From the NCBI GenBank assembly GCA_021298355.1, contig JAJTEH010000001.1, positions 1 through 64,000 on the forward strand: 64,000 nucleotides of DNA. Reading direction: 5' to 3'. The notes beneath the pieces were generated by a model. It did no database searches, had not been told where the DNA came from, and saw only the letters and a program-made list of their open reading frames with translations. The stretch is from Flammeovirgaceae bacterium (GTDB taxonomy: Bacteria > Bacteroidota > Bacteroidia > Cytophagales > Cyclobacteriaceae). The translations under genes were made by a program, and so were the position numbers. This document shows positions 27,510 through 36,322 of this stretch, one piece after another (the first letter of the stretch is position 1; each line of letters starts with the position of its first letter).

Positions 27510-28490
27510 TTACATACCTAACGATTGGTTTTCGATAGAAGCCAACTCAATAATTTTTTCGTATTCAGATGGTGTTAAATCATTAAAGAAGTAATGCACA
27601 GGATTGATGTGATTACCATTTAATAAAACTTCATAATGCAAATGAGGTGCGGTAGAAAGACCGGTATTGCCAACATATCCGATTAAATCGCCACGTCTTA
27701 CTTGTTGGCCCGGACGAACCGCAAAGTCGTGCATGTGGGCATAGCGTGTTCTAAAACCAAAGCCATGATCGATTTCTACCATTTTACCATACCCACTGAA
27801 TTTAACACTAACTTCTACTATTTTGCCATCGGCAGTAGCGTATATCGGAGTTCCGATAGATGCAGCGAAATCAATGCCTGTGTGCATTTTCTTTACTTTG
27901 TAAACCGGATGAATGCGCATGCCAAAACCCGAAGCCAACGCCAATAATTGTTTATTAGAAACAGGTTGAATGGCAGGTACAGCTGCTAATTGTTTTTCTT
28001 TGTGTTCGGCTAACTGAATCACTTCATCTTGCGATTTCGATTCGATGTATAATTTTCTTCTGAACTGATCTATTTTTTCGTGAAGAGAAACAATCAATTC
28101 TTCCTGATCAATATTTTTATCCTTTATATCGGCATACCGTTCTGCACCGCCAATACCGGCATCGCGCACCGCTTTGTCGATTGGTTCAGCCCCTAATACT
28201 GCACGATAGATGTTATCATCACGTTGTTCTATATTGTTTAGTATGCCACGAAGTTGATCGACTTCGGTATTAAGATTTTTGTAATAGAATTCAAGTTCTT
28301 TTACCTGATTTTTTAAAATTATCTCTCTGGGCGATTCGAAATAGTTGCTGTACATAAACACCAACCCAACCGCTAAAGAAAGGGTAAGCGATATAATACC
28401 CAGAGCGTTGAGGATGATGTCGCTGTTTTTTGTTTTTACTCTTTCGTACTTACACGTTTCGGTGTCGTAATAATATTTTATTCTGGCCAT
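27510..28490 (-). CDS. M23 family metallopeptidase (cell-wall endopeptidase)
   Basis: One N-terminal membrane segment (about 28-48) and a coiled coil (about 55-160) precede an M23 LytM-type domain. The zinc ligands lie in HTGIDFAASIG (His and Asp) and HLHYEV (His). Such peptidases cut peptide cross-links in peptidoglycan. The 326-residue length and layout resemble Bacteroidota MepM-like proteins, here anchored in the inner membrane. It starts 1 base after the trhO stop. Confidence 0.92.
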   Translation of the reverse strand: MARIKYYYDTETCKYERVKTKNSDIILNALGIISLTLSLAVGLVFMYSNYFESPREIILKNQVKELEFYYKNLNTEVDQLRGILNNIEQRDDNIYRAVLGAEPIDKAVRDAGIGGAERYADIKDKNIDQEELIVSLHEKIDQFRRKLYIESKSQDEVIQLAEHKEKQLAAVPAIQPVSNKQLLALASGFGMRIHPVYKVKKMHTGIDFAASIGTPIYATADGKIVEVSVKFSGYGKMVEIDHGFGFRTRYAHMHDFAVRPGQQVRRGDLIGYVGNTGLSTAPHLHYEVLLNGNHINPVHYFFNDLTPSEYEKIIELASIENQSLGM

Positions 28491-28491
28491 A

Positions 28492-29550
28492 TCAGGATTT
28501 TGGGCTTGTGGTTGCTGATAAGTTTTTCATATAAGGAAGTTTTTCGCTTCTTCCTTTTTTAAATACTTGTCTGCCTTTGTTAATTCCTTTTCGTAATTCT
28601 TTTTGGGCTTCAACAGGTAGGGCTATAATTTCTTTGCATTCGGTTGAGCAACATCCGTTGTAGGTTTTAGCGCATTCTTCGCATTGGATAAAGAGCAAAT
28701 GACAACCATCGTTTTTGCAATTGGTGTGTGTATCGCATGGTGCACCGCACTGATGGCAACTGCTGATGATGTCATCAGAAATTCTTTCTCCCAATCGCTC
28801 ATCGAAAACAAAGTTCTTTCCAATGAATTTATTTTCTAACCCTTCAGACTTTACTTGTCGGGCATATTCGATAATACCACCATTTAATTGATACACATTG
28901 TTAAAACCAATATGTTTCATCCAGGCGCTGGCCTTTTCGCAACGGATACCTCCGGTGCAATACATCAACAGGTTTTTGTCTTTGTTATCTTTTAAAATAT
29001 CTTCTACAACTTGTAGTTCTTCTCTGAAGGTATCGACATCTGGTAAGATGGCTCCTTTGAAATGTCCCACTTCGCTTTCGTAGTGGTTGCGCATATCTAC
29101 AATAATCGTGTTGGGGTCTTCTGCCAGTTGATTAAATTCTGATGCGTTAACGTGTTTGCCCGTATTGGTTACATCGAAGGTGGCATCGTCTAATCCATCG
29201 GCTACAATTTTCTTTCTTACCAAAATTTTAAGTTTGAAGAAAGATTTGCCATTATCATCAATAGCAACATTTAAACGTACACCATTCAAAAATGAAATGC
29301 TATATAAGGTATCTCTGAAAATTTCGAATTTATTTTTTGGAATGGATAGTTGAGCGTTTATGCCTTCGTGCGCTACGTAAATTCTGCCCATTACATGAAT
29401 TTGCTCGAAGGTTTTGTACAGCGTATCGCGGAAAATCTGTGGTTCGGCAATTTGATGGTATTTATAGAAAGAAATGGTAATTCTTTCTTCCTGCAAATGC
29501 GAAAGTTTTTCTTTTAAAATACGTTTGTCGATGCGGTTGTGTAAGGGCAT
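28492..29550 (-). CDS. trhO: tRNA uridine-34 hydroxylase
   Basis: TrhO (formerly YceA) is a rhodanese-domain enzyme that makes 5-hydroxyuridine at tRNA position 34. The active loop MYCTGGIRCEKAS puts the catalytic cysteine at 198. A C-terminal zinc-binding cysteine-rich region (CHQCGAPCDTHTNCKNDGCH and later CEECAKTYNGCC) is present. The ATG at 29550 is used, giving 352 residues; an in-frame TTG at 29574 overlaps the promoter box and is rejected. Confidence 0.93.
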   Translation of the reverse strand: MPLHNRIDKRILKEKLSHLQEERITISFYKYHQIAEPQIFRDTLYKTFEQIHVMGRIYVAHEGINAQLSIPKNKFEIFRDTLYSISFLNGVRLNVAIDDNGKSFFKLKILVRKKIVADGLDDATFDVTNTGKHVNASEFNQLAEDPNTIIVDMRNHYESEVGHFKGAILPDVDTFREELQVVEDILKDNKDKNLLMYCTGGIRCEKASAWMKHIGFNNVYQLNGGIIEYARQVKSEGLENKFIGKNFVFDERLGERISDDIISSCHQCGAPCDTHTNCKNDGCHLLFIQCEECAKTYNGCCSTECKEIIALPVEAQKELRKGINKGRQVFKKGRSEKLPYMKNLSATTSPKS

Positions 29551-29553
29551 ATT

Positions 29554-29579
29554 GGGTTGAAAATCAACCCACAAAGATA
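29554..29579 (-). promoter_or_regulatory. Promoter -7 box and leader hairpin upstream of trhO
   Basis: Minus-strand TATCTTTG (29579-29572) is a TAnnTTTG match. It is followed by a 7-base inverted repeat, GGGTTGA (29554-29560) with TCAACCC (29564-29570), which lies 4 bases upstream of the ATG and would sit in the 5' leader. Confidence 0.45.
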
Positions 29580-29661
29580 ATGAATGTCAGGCAGATAGCT
29601 TGAAAAATATTAGGTAGTAGAAACGACAGTTAATCCGGATTTACGTCAATTTAACGAGAAA

Positions 29662-30309
29662 TCAGGGTTTTTGCTGTGGTTGAAGTTCACCACGTATCAG
29701 TTTGTTATAGTCTTCGCAACTCAATAGGCCATGCTTGTTGCAATAGGTACACGTTTTAAACGATTCGCCAAAAACGCCTGTTTTTTTAATTACAGTTGTG
29801 CCTTTGCAAACAGGGCATACTACTTTTCCGCCCGGTCCGCAGTCGATATCATAGTTTCTTGATAGCACTTCTTCTACTTGTTTGCTTTCAATTTTACGGC
29901 TGTCGAGGTAAGCTGATTCTGCTTTTTGTAAGACTGATATTGCTTCGGTATAATGTTGCCCACCTGTGCCTTTAAGTTGAACATATTTAGTAAGCCAATC
30001 TATACTTTGTTTATATTTTCCTAGCAAGTAAGAATTTTTGCCGAAGAAAAAGGCGAGATCGGAAGGAACACTTTTAATATTGTCAAGTACATATTTAAAT
30101 TTCTTATCAGCTGCCTCGTATTGTGTTTCTTCCATCAGCAATTTGGCAGAATCTAATTGTTGAAATAATAATCCTTTTCTGAATGCCTCTTGTTGCAATT
30201 GGTATTCGCGTGCTTTTTCCTGATCGGTTTGTGCCTGAACATAAAAACTGTTCATTACCCAACCACACACCACAACGAGTTTTAGTATGTTATTTAAAAT
30301 CTTTTTCAT
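29662..30309 (-). CDS. Exported protein with a DnaJ-type zinc knuckle
   Basis: I do not recognise a named family. The 215-residue protein has a signal peptide (about 1-27, ending SFYVQAQ), TPR-like helices in the middle, and near the C-terminus two CxxC pairs in VCPVCKGTTVIKK and CTYCNKHGLLSC, like half of a DnaJ zinc finger. It overlaps the ACMSD gene by 20 bases and may be translated from its transcript. A role in protein folding in the envelope is only a guess. Confidence 0.65.
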   Translation of the reverse strand: MKKILNNILKLVVVCGWVMNSFYVQAQTDQEKAREYQLQQEAFRKGLLFQQLDSAKLLMEETQYEAADKKFKYVLDNIKSVPSDLAFFFGKNSYLLGKYKQSIDWLTKYVQLKGTGGQHYTEAISVLQKAESAYLDSRKIESKQVEEVLSRNYDIDCGPGGKVVCPVCKGTTVIKKTGVFGESFKTCTYCNKHGLLSCEDYNKLIRGELQPQQKP

Positions 30310-31297
30310 TCAGGTTTAACCAAGTTAGTGTAGATCGATAGAAAATGTTTTCGATATCTTCTTTTGGTAGGTTCATGTCTTCAATAAACTTGCCAATCTC
30401 TAAATCACCTAAAGGAAAAGGATAATCGCTTCCTAAGGTAATTTTTGCCGAGCCTTGCATTTTCATTACATATTCTAGCATCATCGGATCGTGTGTGATG
30501 CTATCAACCCAAAATTTACCAATGTAATTTTTAGGAGGAACCGGATTGTCGATGGCTACCAAATCAGGTCTGCAATCAAAGCCATGTTGTATGCGGCCGA
30601 TGGTTGGCAAAAAAGAGCCTCCGGCATGAGCAAAATTTACGCGTAGGTTGGGCAACCTTTCGAAAATACCACCGAAGATAAATGAGCATATAGCACGGGT
30701 TGTTTCAGCCGGCATACCTACAAGCCAAGGCAACCAGTAACGTTGCATGTTTTTTTGTCCCATCATGTTCCAGGGGTGAACGAGCACGGCCATGCCTAAC
30801 TTTTCGCACGCTTCGAAAACGGGAAAGAATTTTTCTTCGTTTAGATTTTCATCGTTTATGTTCGAGCCTATTTGAATGCCAACCAAACCAATTTCTCTGC
30901 ATCTTTCTAGTTCCTGTATGGCCACTTCGGCATCTTGCATGGGCACAGTGCCTAAACCTATGTATTGTTTGGGATATGTTTTTACAAGTTCGGCTATGTG
31001 GTCGTTTAAAAATTTTGAAACATCCAAACAATCCAATGGTTTGGCCCAATACGAAAACATAACCGGTATAGTACAAACGACTTGTACATTTGTATGAAAC
31101 TGTTTGTATTCTTCTAAGCGAATGTCGGCATCCCAACAGTTTTCTTTTATCTCTCTGAAAAACTGATTGCCACGCATCATTTTAGCAAAACCTTTTTTGT
31201 GGTGTTGCAGGTAGATGAAATCGCCATAACCGAACTTATCGCTCCAGTTAGGAAGTTTCTTGGGGATGATGTGGGTGTGGGCGTCTATTTTGAGCAT
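30290..31297 (-). CDS. Amidohydrolase family protein, ACMSD-like decarboxylase
   Basis: The protein resembles 2-amino-3-carboxymuconate-6-semialdehyde decarboxylase of the kynurenine pathway. Metal ligands are visible: HTH (His7 and His9), HPWNMMG, NFAHAGGSF, and GSDYPFPLG with the catalytic Asp. Its length (335) fits. No other kynurenine-pathway gene is in the window, so the true substrate could be another carboxylated ring-cleavage product. Confidence 0.87.
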   Translation of the reverse strand: MLKIDAHTHIIPKKLPNWSDKFGYGDFIYLQHHKKGFAKMMRGNQFFREIKENCWDADIRLEEYKQFHTNVQVVCTIPVMFSYWAKPLDCLDVSKFLNDHIAELVKTYPKQYIGLGTVPMQDAEVAIQELERCREIGLVGIQIGSNINDENLNEEKFFPVFEACEKLGMAVLVHPWNMMGQKNMQRYWLPWLVGMPAETTRAICSFIFGGIFERLPNLRVNFAHAGGSFLPTIGRIQHGFDCRPDLVAIDNPVPPKNYIGKFWVDSITHDPMMLEYVMKMQGSAKITLGSDYPFPLGDLEIGKFIEDMNLPKEDIENIFYRSTLTWLNLNEKDFK

Positions 31298-31347
31298 GGA
31301 ACAATCTGTCGAAATATCGTTGATTTGCCCGACCTGAAAAACTTATT

Positions 31348-31641
31348 TTATAAATCGATAAATCTTTCGAGCGAAAAGGCTTGTGAGCGCTCGGAAAATA
31401 AGGTTTTTACCTGGCCCCACACTTTACCGAAAAGGGCAGATTGTCGGTAATGTTCTAAATCTTCTTCGCTATTCCAATGGCTAAGTGTTGTATAAACCGT
31501 GGGGTCGTTAACATCTTTCAGTAATTGTAAATGCGTACATCCCGGAAAATTCCTGATTTGTGTTTTATGTTGGTTAAACACTTGAAGAAATTCTTCTACA
31601 CCGGCTTCGGTAAAATGCATGCGTACAATTCTAATGATCAT
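31348..31641 (-). CDS. Antibiotic biosynthesis monooxygenase (ABM) domain protein
   Basis: A 97-residue protein with the dimeric alpha+beta barrel fold: MIIRIVRMHFTEAGVEEFLQ, PGCTHLQLLKD, TLSHWNSEEDLEHYRQS. Members of the family act as cofactor-free monooxygenases or have no known reaction. It starts 4 bases after the SAM-hydrolase stop and lies 50 bases before the ACMSD-like gene. Confidence 0.85.
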   Translation of the reverse strand: MIIRIVRMHFTEAGVEEFLQVFNQHKTQIRNFPGCTHLQLLKDVNDPTVYTTLSHWNSEEDLEHYRQSALFGKVWGQVKTLFSERSQAFSLERFIDL

Positions 31642-31645
31642 GTTT

Positions 31646-32419
31646 TTATTCTTCGAACGTTATGGTTACGGCACTATCGTATTGCATACCTAATAATTCG
31701 GAGGCGTTACCGCGGTTAACACCAATTTCTAATAAACCCAGAGAATTAAATAAGATAAAGCAATCGCCTTCTTCCACATCAAAATATTGCTGATGGATTC
31801 TCCTGAATTTCTCTCCACCGAAGGCAACGGTAAAAACTTTGTCTTTACTCAAAATATCAAAAGCATCTTTAGGAATGTTGGTAATTAAATTGCCGTAAGC
31901 ATCTACACGAACTACAGTTCCGGCAATTCCTTTTTTGGTTGCTTTTACTGTTCGGTCAATCATTCTTTTAAAAGAGGGCATGGGTCGACCTAAATCGGTT
32001 AACGATACGCCACTGGCTAATTTAGCAGCCGCCAATGCGAAAATATCTTTTTCCGGAAAAGTGGTAACAATAGGTTGAATGGTATTAAGCTCTGCAATTT
32101 GCTGATGCGATTTATCGGTAATCAATCCGAACAAACCATTATCGGCCCCAACAAAAAAATGATCTTCTAACTGCATGGCAATGGCAGCGTCTTTATTTTT
32201 TCCGGTGGCATCTACCCCCACTAAATGGATGGTTCCTTTTGGGAAATCACGAAAAACCGATTTTAACACAAAGGCAGCATGACCTAAATCGCAAGGCGCA
32301 ATTTTATGAGAGATATCAATAATTTTAATAGATGGGTTGGTAGACAATATCTTTGCCTTTATGGCTGCCACATAGTGATCGTTTTCTCCGGAATCTGTTA
32401 ATAAGGTAACGATGGCCAT
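31646..32419 (-). CDS. S-adenosyl-L-methionine hydrolase (hydroxide adenosyltransferase) family, DUF62
   Basis: The ATG at 32419 gives MAIVTLLTDSGENDHYVAAIKA, the usual N-terminus, with Asp8 as part of the active site; an earlier in-frame start at 32497 would overlap phoH on the other strand and is rejected. The motif GVDATGKNKD-like sequence and the FVGADNGLFGLI segment (about 100-112) match DUF62. These proteins hydrolyse SAM to adenosine and methionine. It is the first gene of a four-gene operon with ABM, ACMSD-like and zinc-knuckle proteins. Confidence 0.88.
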   Translation of the reverse strand: MAIVTLLTDSGENDHYVAAIKAKILSTNPSIKIIDISHKIAPCDLGHAAFVLKSVFRDFPKGTIHLVGVDATGKNKDAAIAMQLEDHFFVGADNGLFGLITDKSHQQIAELNTIQPIVTTFPEKDIFALAAAKLASGVSLTDLGRPMPSFKRMIDRTVKATKKGIAGTVVRVDAYGNLITNIPKDAFDILSKDKVFTVAFGGEKFRRIHQQYFDVEEGDCFILFNSLGLLEIGVNRGNASELLGMQYDSAVTITFEE

Positions 32420-32503
32420 GATAGAAGCTACCTGAGTAATGATTAAATTTACGGGCAAGTTAAACACTTTTATACATTTTTGTTTCTTACTAAACACATT
32501 GAT

Positions 32504-33460
32504 TTGACAGAAAAAATTATTGAACTAGACATTGTTTCGCTGGTAGATTTTCTGGGAGAAGAAAACCGAAACATTTACACGTTGGCTTCGGCCTTTCCTA
32601 AAAGCAGAATTGTTTCGCGTGGCGATCAGATTATTGTAAAAGGAACGCCATCTGAAATTCAGCAAATTGAAGAAATTGTGCAATCGCTCATCAGGCATTA
32701 CCACGAGTATGGCAGGGTTACACAAGATAATGTGTTATCGCGCATTGGCAAAGAAGAAGAAGCAATGTTGCCCGAGCCGCTCATTCCTCAGCACGAAGAT
32801 ATTTTGCTGTACGGCACAAAGGGTGTGCCCATAAAACCCAAAACGGTTAACCAACTTAAATTGGTGCAACTGGTAGAAGACAACGATTTGGTTTTTGCAT
32901 CAGGCCCGGCAGGTACCGGAAAAACTTTTATTTCGGTTGCGATGGCGGTAAAGGCATTGAAGGAAAAACACATCAAGAAAATTATTATTACCCGACCGGC
33001 CGTTGAGGCTGGTGAAAATCTTGGTTTTTTGCCGGGCGATTTAAAAGAGAAAATTGATCCATATTTACGACCCATTTATGATGCGCTCAATGATATGATA
33101 CCCTTTGAAAAACTGCGGTATTATATGGAACGCGAAATTATCGAAATCGCACCTTTGGCCTATATGCGCGGTAGAACACTGAACCATGCCTTTATCTTAT
33201 TAGATGAAGCACAAAACACCACACCCATGCAAATGAAAATGTTTTTAACCCGCATGGGGCCCGAATCTAAAATGGTAGTAACCGGAGATGCTTCGCAAAT
33301 TGATTTACCGCATAATCAAAAATCAGGATTAAAAGAAGCTATCAGAATTTTAACTGGAGTGAGAGGCATTGGCTTCGTAGAGTTGAATGAAAAAGATGTG
33401 GTGCGTCATAAATTAGTGAGAGACATTATAGAAGCCTACGAGAAAAGTTCGCATGGGTAA
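32504..33460 (+). CDS. PhoH-like ATPase
   Basis: This is a PhoH family P-loop ATPase of about 318 residues: Walker A GPAGTGKT (about 134-141), LLDEAQN Walker B, and the GDASQIDLP motif. The chosen start is TTG at 32504, giving LTEKIIELDIVSLVDFL, which matches the usual family start; another TTG at 32480 is possible. Function is uncertain; links to RNA metabolism have been proposed for the family. It overlaps comEC by 8 bases. Confidence 0.9.
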   Translation: MTEKIIELDIVSLVDFLGEENRNIYTLASAFPKSRIVSRGDQIIVKGTPSEIQQIEEIVQSLIRHYHEYGRVTQDNVLSRIGKEEEAMLPEPLIPQHEDILLYGTKGVPIKPKTVNQLKLVQLVEDNDLVFASGPAGTGKTFISVAMAVKALKEKHIKKIIITRPAVEAGENLGFLPGDLKEKIDPYLRPIYDALNDMIPFEKLRYYMEREIIEIAPLAYMRGRTLNHAFILLDEAQNTTPMQMKMFLTRMGPESKMVVTGDASQIDLPHNQKSGLKEAIRILTGVRGIGFVELNEKDVVRHKLVRDIIEAYEKSSHG

Positions 33461-35525
33461 ATCCGGTTTGTTCTGGACTCCCTTTGTTTTTGTAAGATAC
33501 GTTTTGTTTTTAGCCGCAGGTATTATTGCCGGTGTTTTCTTTATTGCCGATTATCCTGCGTGGTGGTTTTTTATTTTTTGTTTGTTGCTAAGTGTTGGGT
33601 TGATTGTATTGTTTAATGTTAAACTCAATCAACATAAACTATCAGTAGGATTATTATCCTTGCTTATCTTATTTACGCTAGGCATGATGCGCGTAAAAAT
33701 GTGCAAAGAAAGCACAGATGCTTTGCACATTATCAATCAGAAAGATACCATCGTATATTACACCGTTAAAATCGATTACTTTTTTCAGGAGCGAGAAAAA
33801 GTTTGGAAAACCATAGGGCAAATAAACCAAGTTAAAACCAAAAAAGGCTGGCAACAAGCCATTGGTAAAGTTCAATTGTATTTCTTTAAATATGATTTTG
33901 GTACCATTCCATTTTATGGCGACCTGTTGCTTATACAAGGTCAACCACAAGTTTTAGAAGAACCAAAAAACCCCGGAGAATTTAACATTAAGCAATATTT
34001 ATCTTTTAAACAGATATATCATCAGCATTTTATTCGTAAAGAGAATTACTTTGGTTGTATTCAATCTGATGTTGGCAATCCTGTTATTTATTATGCTTTG
34101 AAGATGCGGCAATGGGCTGATGGCATTTTAAAACAAAATTTTCATCAACCTGAAAGATTAGAAATTATGCGTGCTCTGGTATTAGGTGTAACCGATGGTA
34201 TTGATGATGACATTTCGCAAGCCTATGCGGCAGCCGGAGCCATGCATGTGTTGGCAGTGTCGGGCATGCACGTTACTATTTTATATACTTTATTAATTAG
34301 CTTAGCAAAACCACTCGGTAAAAAAGTTACGCATGGTTGGTGGTTAGCGATAGTAAGTTTAATCATCATGTGGACATACGCCTTCATTACCGGTTGGTCG
34401 CCTTCGGTTATGCGATCTGCTGTTATGATTTCTATTATGGTGTTATCCAAACCTTTGAAAAGAAAAGGTAATGTATTCAACGCTGTGGCTTTATCTGCAT
34501 TTGTATTGTTACTCTGGGATCCTTTCATGTTGATGTCAGTAGGATTTCAATTATCATATTTAGCAGTGTTGGGCATAATCATTTTTCAAAATCCGATTTA
34601 TCGTTTGTATGAACCACGCACCTATATAAGCGATCAAATCTGGAAAGTATGCGCGGTATCTATAGCTGCACAATTGGCAACCTTGCCTTTGGGTTTATTG
34701 TACTTCCATCAGTTTCCGGTTTATTTTATTTTTTCGAATCTGATTGTGATTCCGGTATCAACCATAGCCTTAGTTGGAGGTTTGGCCTGTTTAGCTTTTT
34801 CTTTTTCTGATTTATTGGTGTCTGGCTTAGTTTGGATAACGGATTTAATGATAGTGATTATGAATGCATCTGTTCGATTAGTTGAACAATTGCCGGGAAG
34901 TGTGATTAATAATATTTACATCAACATTACACAGAGTTGGTTGTTGTTGAGCATGTTATTTGGTTTGTGGTTACTATGGGAACATAAATTGAAATTCGGA
35001 GCTTGGTTACTGGCAGGAAGTTTCTCTTTCTTGTTATTAGTACAACTGGAACACGAATTAAATTTTCGGCAAACAGATCAATTGGTTATCCACGCCATCA
35101 ACAATCAAACAAGTGTTGAACATTTTCAAAAAGGAAAAAGCATTTGGTATCGGGCAGATACATTAACAAAAAATAATAGTTCATTGCGCATGCATATTGA
35201 ACCCGGAAGATTGAGAGCCGGGGTTTCTCCGAACGGTATTCAGCATTTTGTTTTATCGCAACAAAACGATTTTACATTCATTCAGTATCACAATAAGATA
35301 TTGGCCATTGTTAACCGTAAACCGAAACACTGGCCCAATTTTAAAGTGGATTATTACCTAATTTCCCATCAGGCTGTCTTGCCACAGCACATTCCAGTTT
35401 CGCAACAAGATGCAGTTTTCCTTTTAGATGCTTCAAACAAAGTGTATTTTACCAAACTTTTCGAAAGAGAAGCTAGCAAAAAGAAATTACAATACTTGAT
35501 TTTACATCAATCTCTTACTTTATGA
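33453..35525 (+). CDS. comEC: ComEC/Rec2 family DNA uptake channel protein
   Basis: This is a polytopic inner-membrane protein of 690 residues. The N-terminal region with DUF4131-like beta strands (about 50-200) precedes the competence domain (about 225-500, starting RALVLGVTDGIDDDISQAYAAAG). ComEC forms the DNA channel of natural transformation. The last 160 residues have no HxHxDH metallo-beta-lactamase motif; this shorter end is seen in several Bacteroidota members. It overlaps phoH upstream and the next gene downstream (ATGA). Confidence 0.9.
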   Translation: MGKSGLFWTPFVFVRYVLFLAAGIIAGVFFIADYPAWWFFIFCLLLSVGLIVLFNVKLNQHKLSVGLLSLLILFTLGMMRVKMCKESTDALHIINQKDTIVYYTVKIDYFFQEREKVWKTIGQINQVKTKKGWQQAIGKVQLYFFKYDFGTIPFYGDLLLIQGQPQVLEEPKNPGEFNIKQYLSFKQIYHQHFIRKENYFGCIQSDVGNPVIYYALKMRQWADGILKQNFHQPERLEIMRALVLGVTDGIDDDISQAYAAAGAMHVLAVSGMHVTILYTLLISLAKPLGKKVTHGWWLAIVSLIIMWTYAFITGWSPSVMRSAVMISIMVLSKPLKRKGNVFNAVALSAFVLLLWDPFMLMSVGFQLSYLAVLGIIIFQNPIYRLYEPRTYISDQIWKVCAVSIAAQLATLPLGLLYFHQFPVYFIFSNLIVIPVSTIALVGGLACLAFSFSDLLVSGLVWITDLMIVIMNASVRLVEQLPGSVINNIYINITQSWLLLSMLFGLWLLWEHKLKFGAWLLAGSFSFLLLVQLEHELNFRQTDQLVIHAINNQTSVEHFQKGKSIWYRADTLTKNNSSLRMHIEPGRLRAGVSPNGIQHFVLSQQNDFTFIQYHNKILAIVNRKPKHWPNFKVDYYLISHQAVLPQHIPVSQQDAVFLLDASNKVYFTKLFEREASKKKLQYLILHQSLTL

Positions 35526-36301
35526 CAAATATGATAGTAACGTATGAAACCAAAGACCGTGTGGGGTACATTACCTTAAATCGACCAGAGAAAAGAAATG
35601 CATTGAGTTATGAAATGGTGAGTGAATTAAAAAAAGCGTTTAAACAAGCTGAAGAAGATGCGCAAGCCAAAGTAATCGTATTGCAATCCAACGGAGAATC
35701 TTTTTGTGCCGGTGCAGATTTGGCTTACTTGCAACAATTGCAAGCCAATACCTTACAACAAAACCACGAAGACTCCACGCATTTGAAAGAATTGTTTTTT
35801 CAGATATACACCTTACCGAAAGTTATAATTGCCTCCGTGCAAGGCCATGCTTTAGCCGGAGGTTGTGGGTTAGCTTCTGTTTGTGATTTTGCTATAGCAG
35901 TGCCGGGTGCTAAGTTCGGTTATACAGAAGTGAAGATTGGTTTCATTCCTGCTATTGTTATGTATTTTTTGGTGAAGAAAATAGGGGAAGGAAAAGCAAG
36001 ACAATTATTGTTGAGTGGAGATTTAATCACAGCAGAACAGGCAGCACAAATGGGTTTAATTAATCAAGTGGTTGAAGCAGAAAAATTACAAGAACAAGTA
36101 TCAACATTAGCGCAGCAACTGATTACACAAAATTCTGCTCAAGCAATGGCTACTACAAAAAAAATGTTAGCGGCTATCTCTGGTTTAGATGTAAACTCAG
36201 CATTGGCGTATGCCGCAGCCATGAACGCTGAAGCAAGAGCTACCGCTGATTGTAAAAAAGGAATTGCGGCATTTTTAGCCAAAGAAAAAATAAGCTGGTA
36301 A
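35522..36301 (+). CDS. Enoyl-CoA hydratase/isomerase family protein
   Basis: This is a crotonase-fold protein of 259 residues. The CoA- and oxyanion-hole motifs are ESFCAGADLAYLQ (about 57-70) and VQGHALAGGCGLASVCDFAIA (about 100-120); GYTEVKIGFIPAIV follows. It could act on enoyl-CoA or methylglutaconyl-CoA; the sequence does not decide. With the CoA-transferase genes elsewhere in the window a role in leucine or fatty-acid breakdown is possible. The start codon overlaps the comEC stop. Confidence 0.9.
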   Translation: MTNMIVTYETKDRVGYITLNRPEKRNALSYEMVSELKKAFKQAEEDAQAKVIVLQSNGESFCAGADLAYLQQLQANTLQQNHEDSTHLKELFFQIYTLPKVIIASVQGHALAGGCGLASVCDFAIAVPGAKFGYTEVKIGFIPAIVMYFLVKKIGEGKARQLLLSGDLITAEQAAQMGLINQVVEAEKLQEQVSTLAQQLITQNSAQAMATTKKMLAAISGLDVNSALAYAAAMNAEARATADCKKGIAAFLAKEKISW

Positions 36302-36322
36302 ATAACGTTTAGCTATATATCG

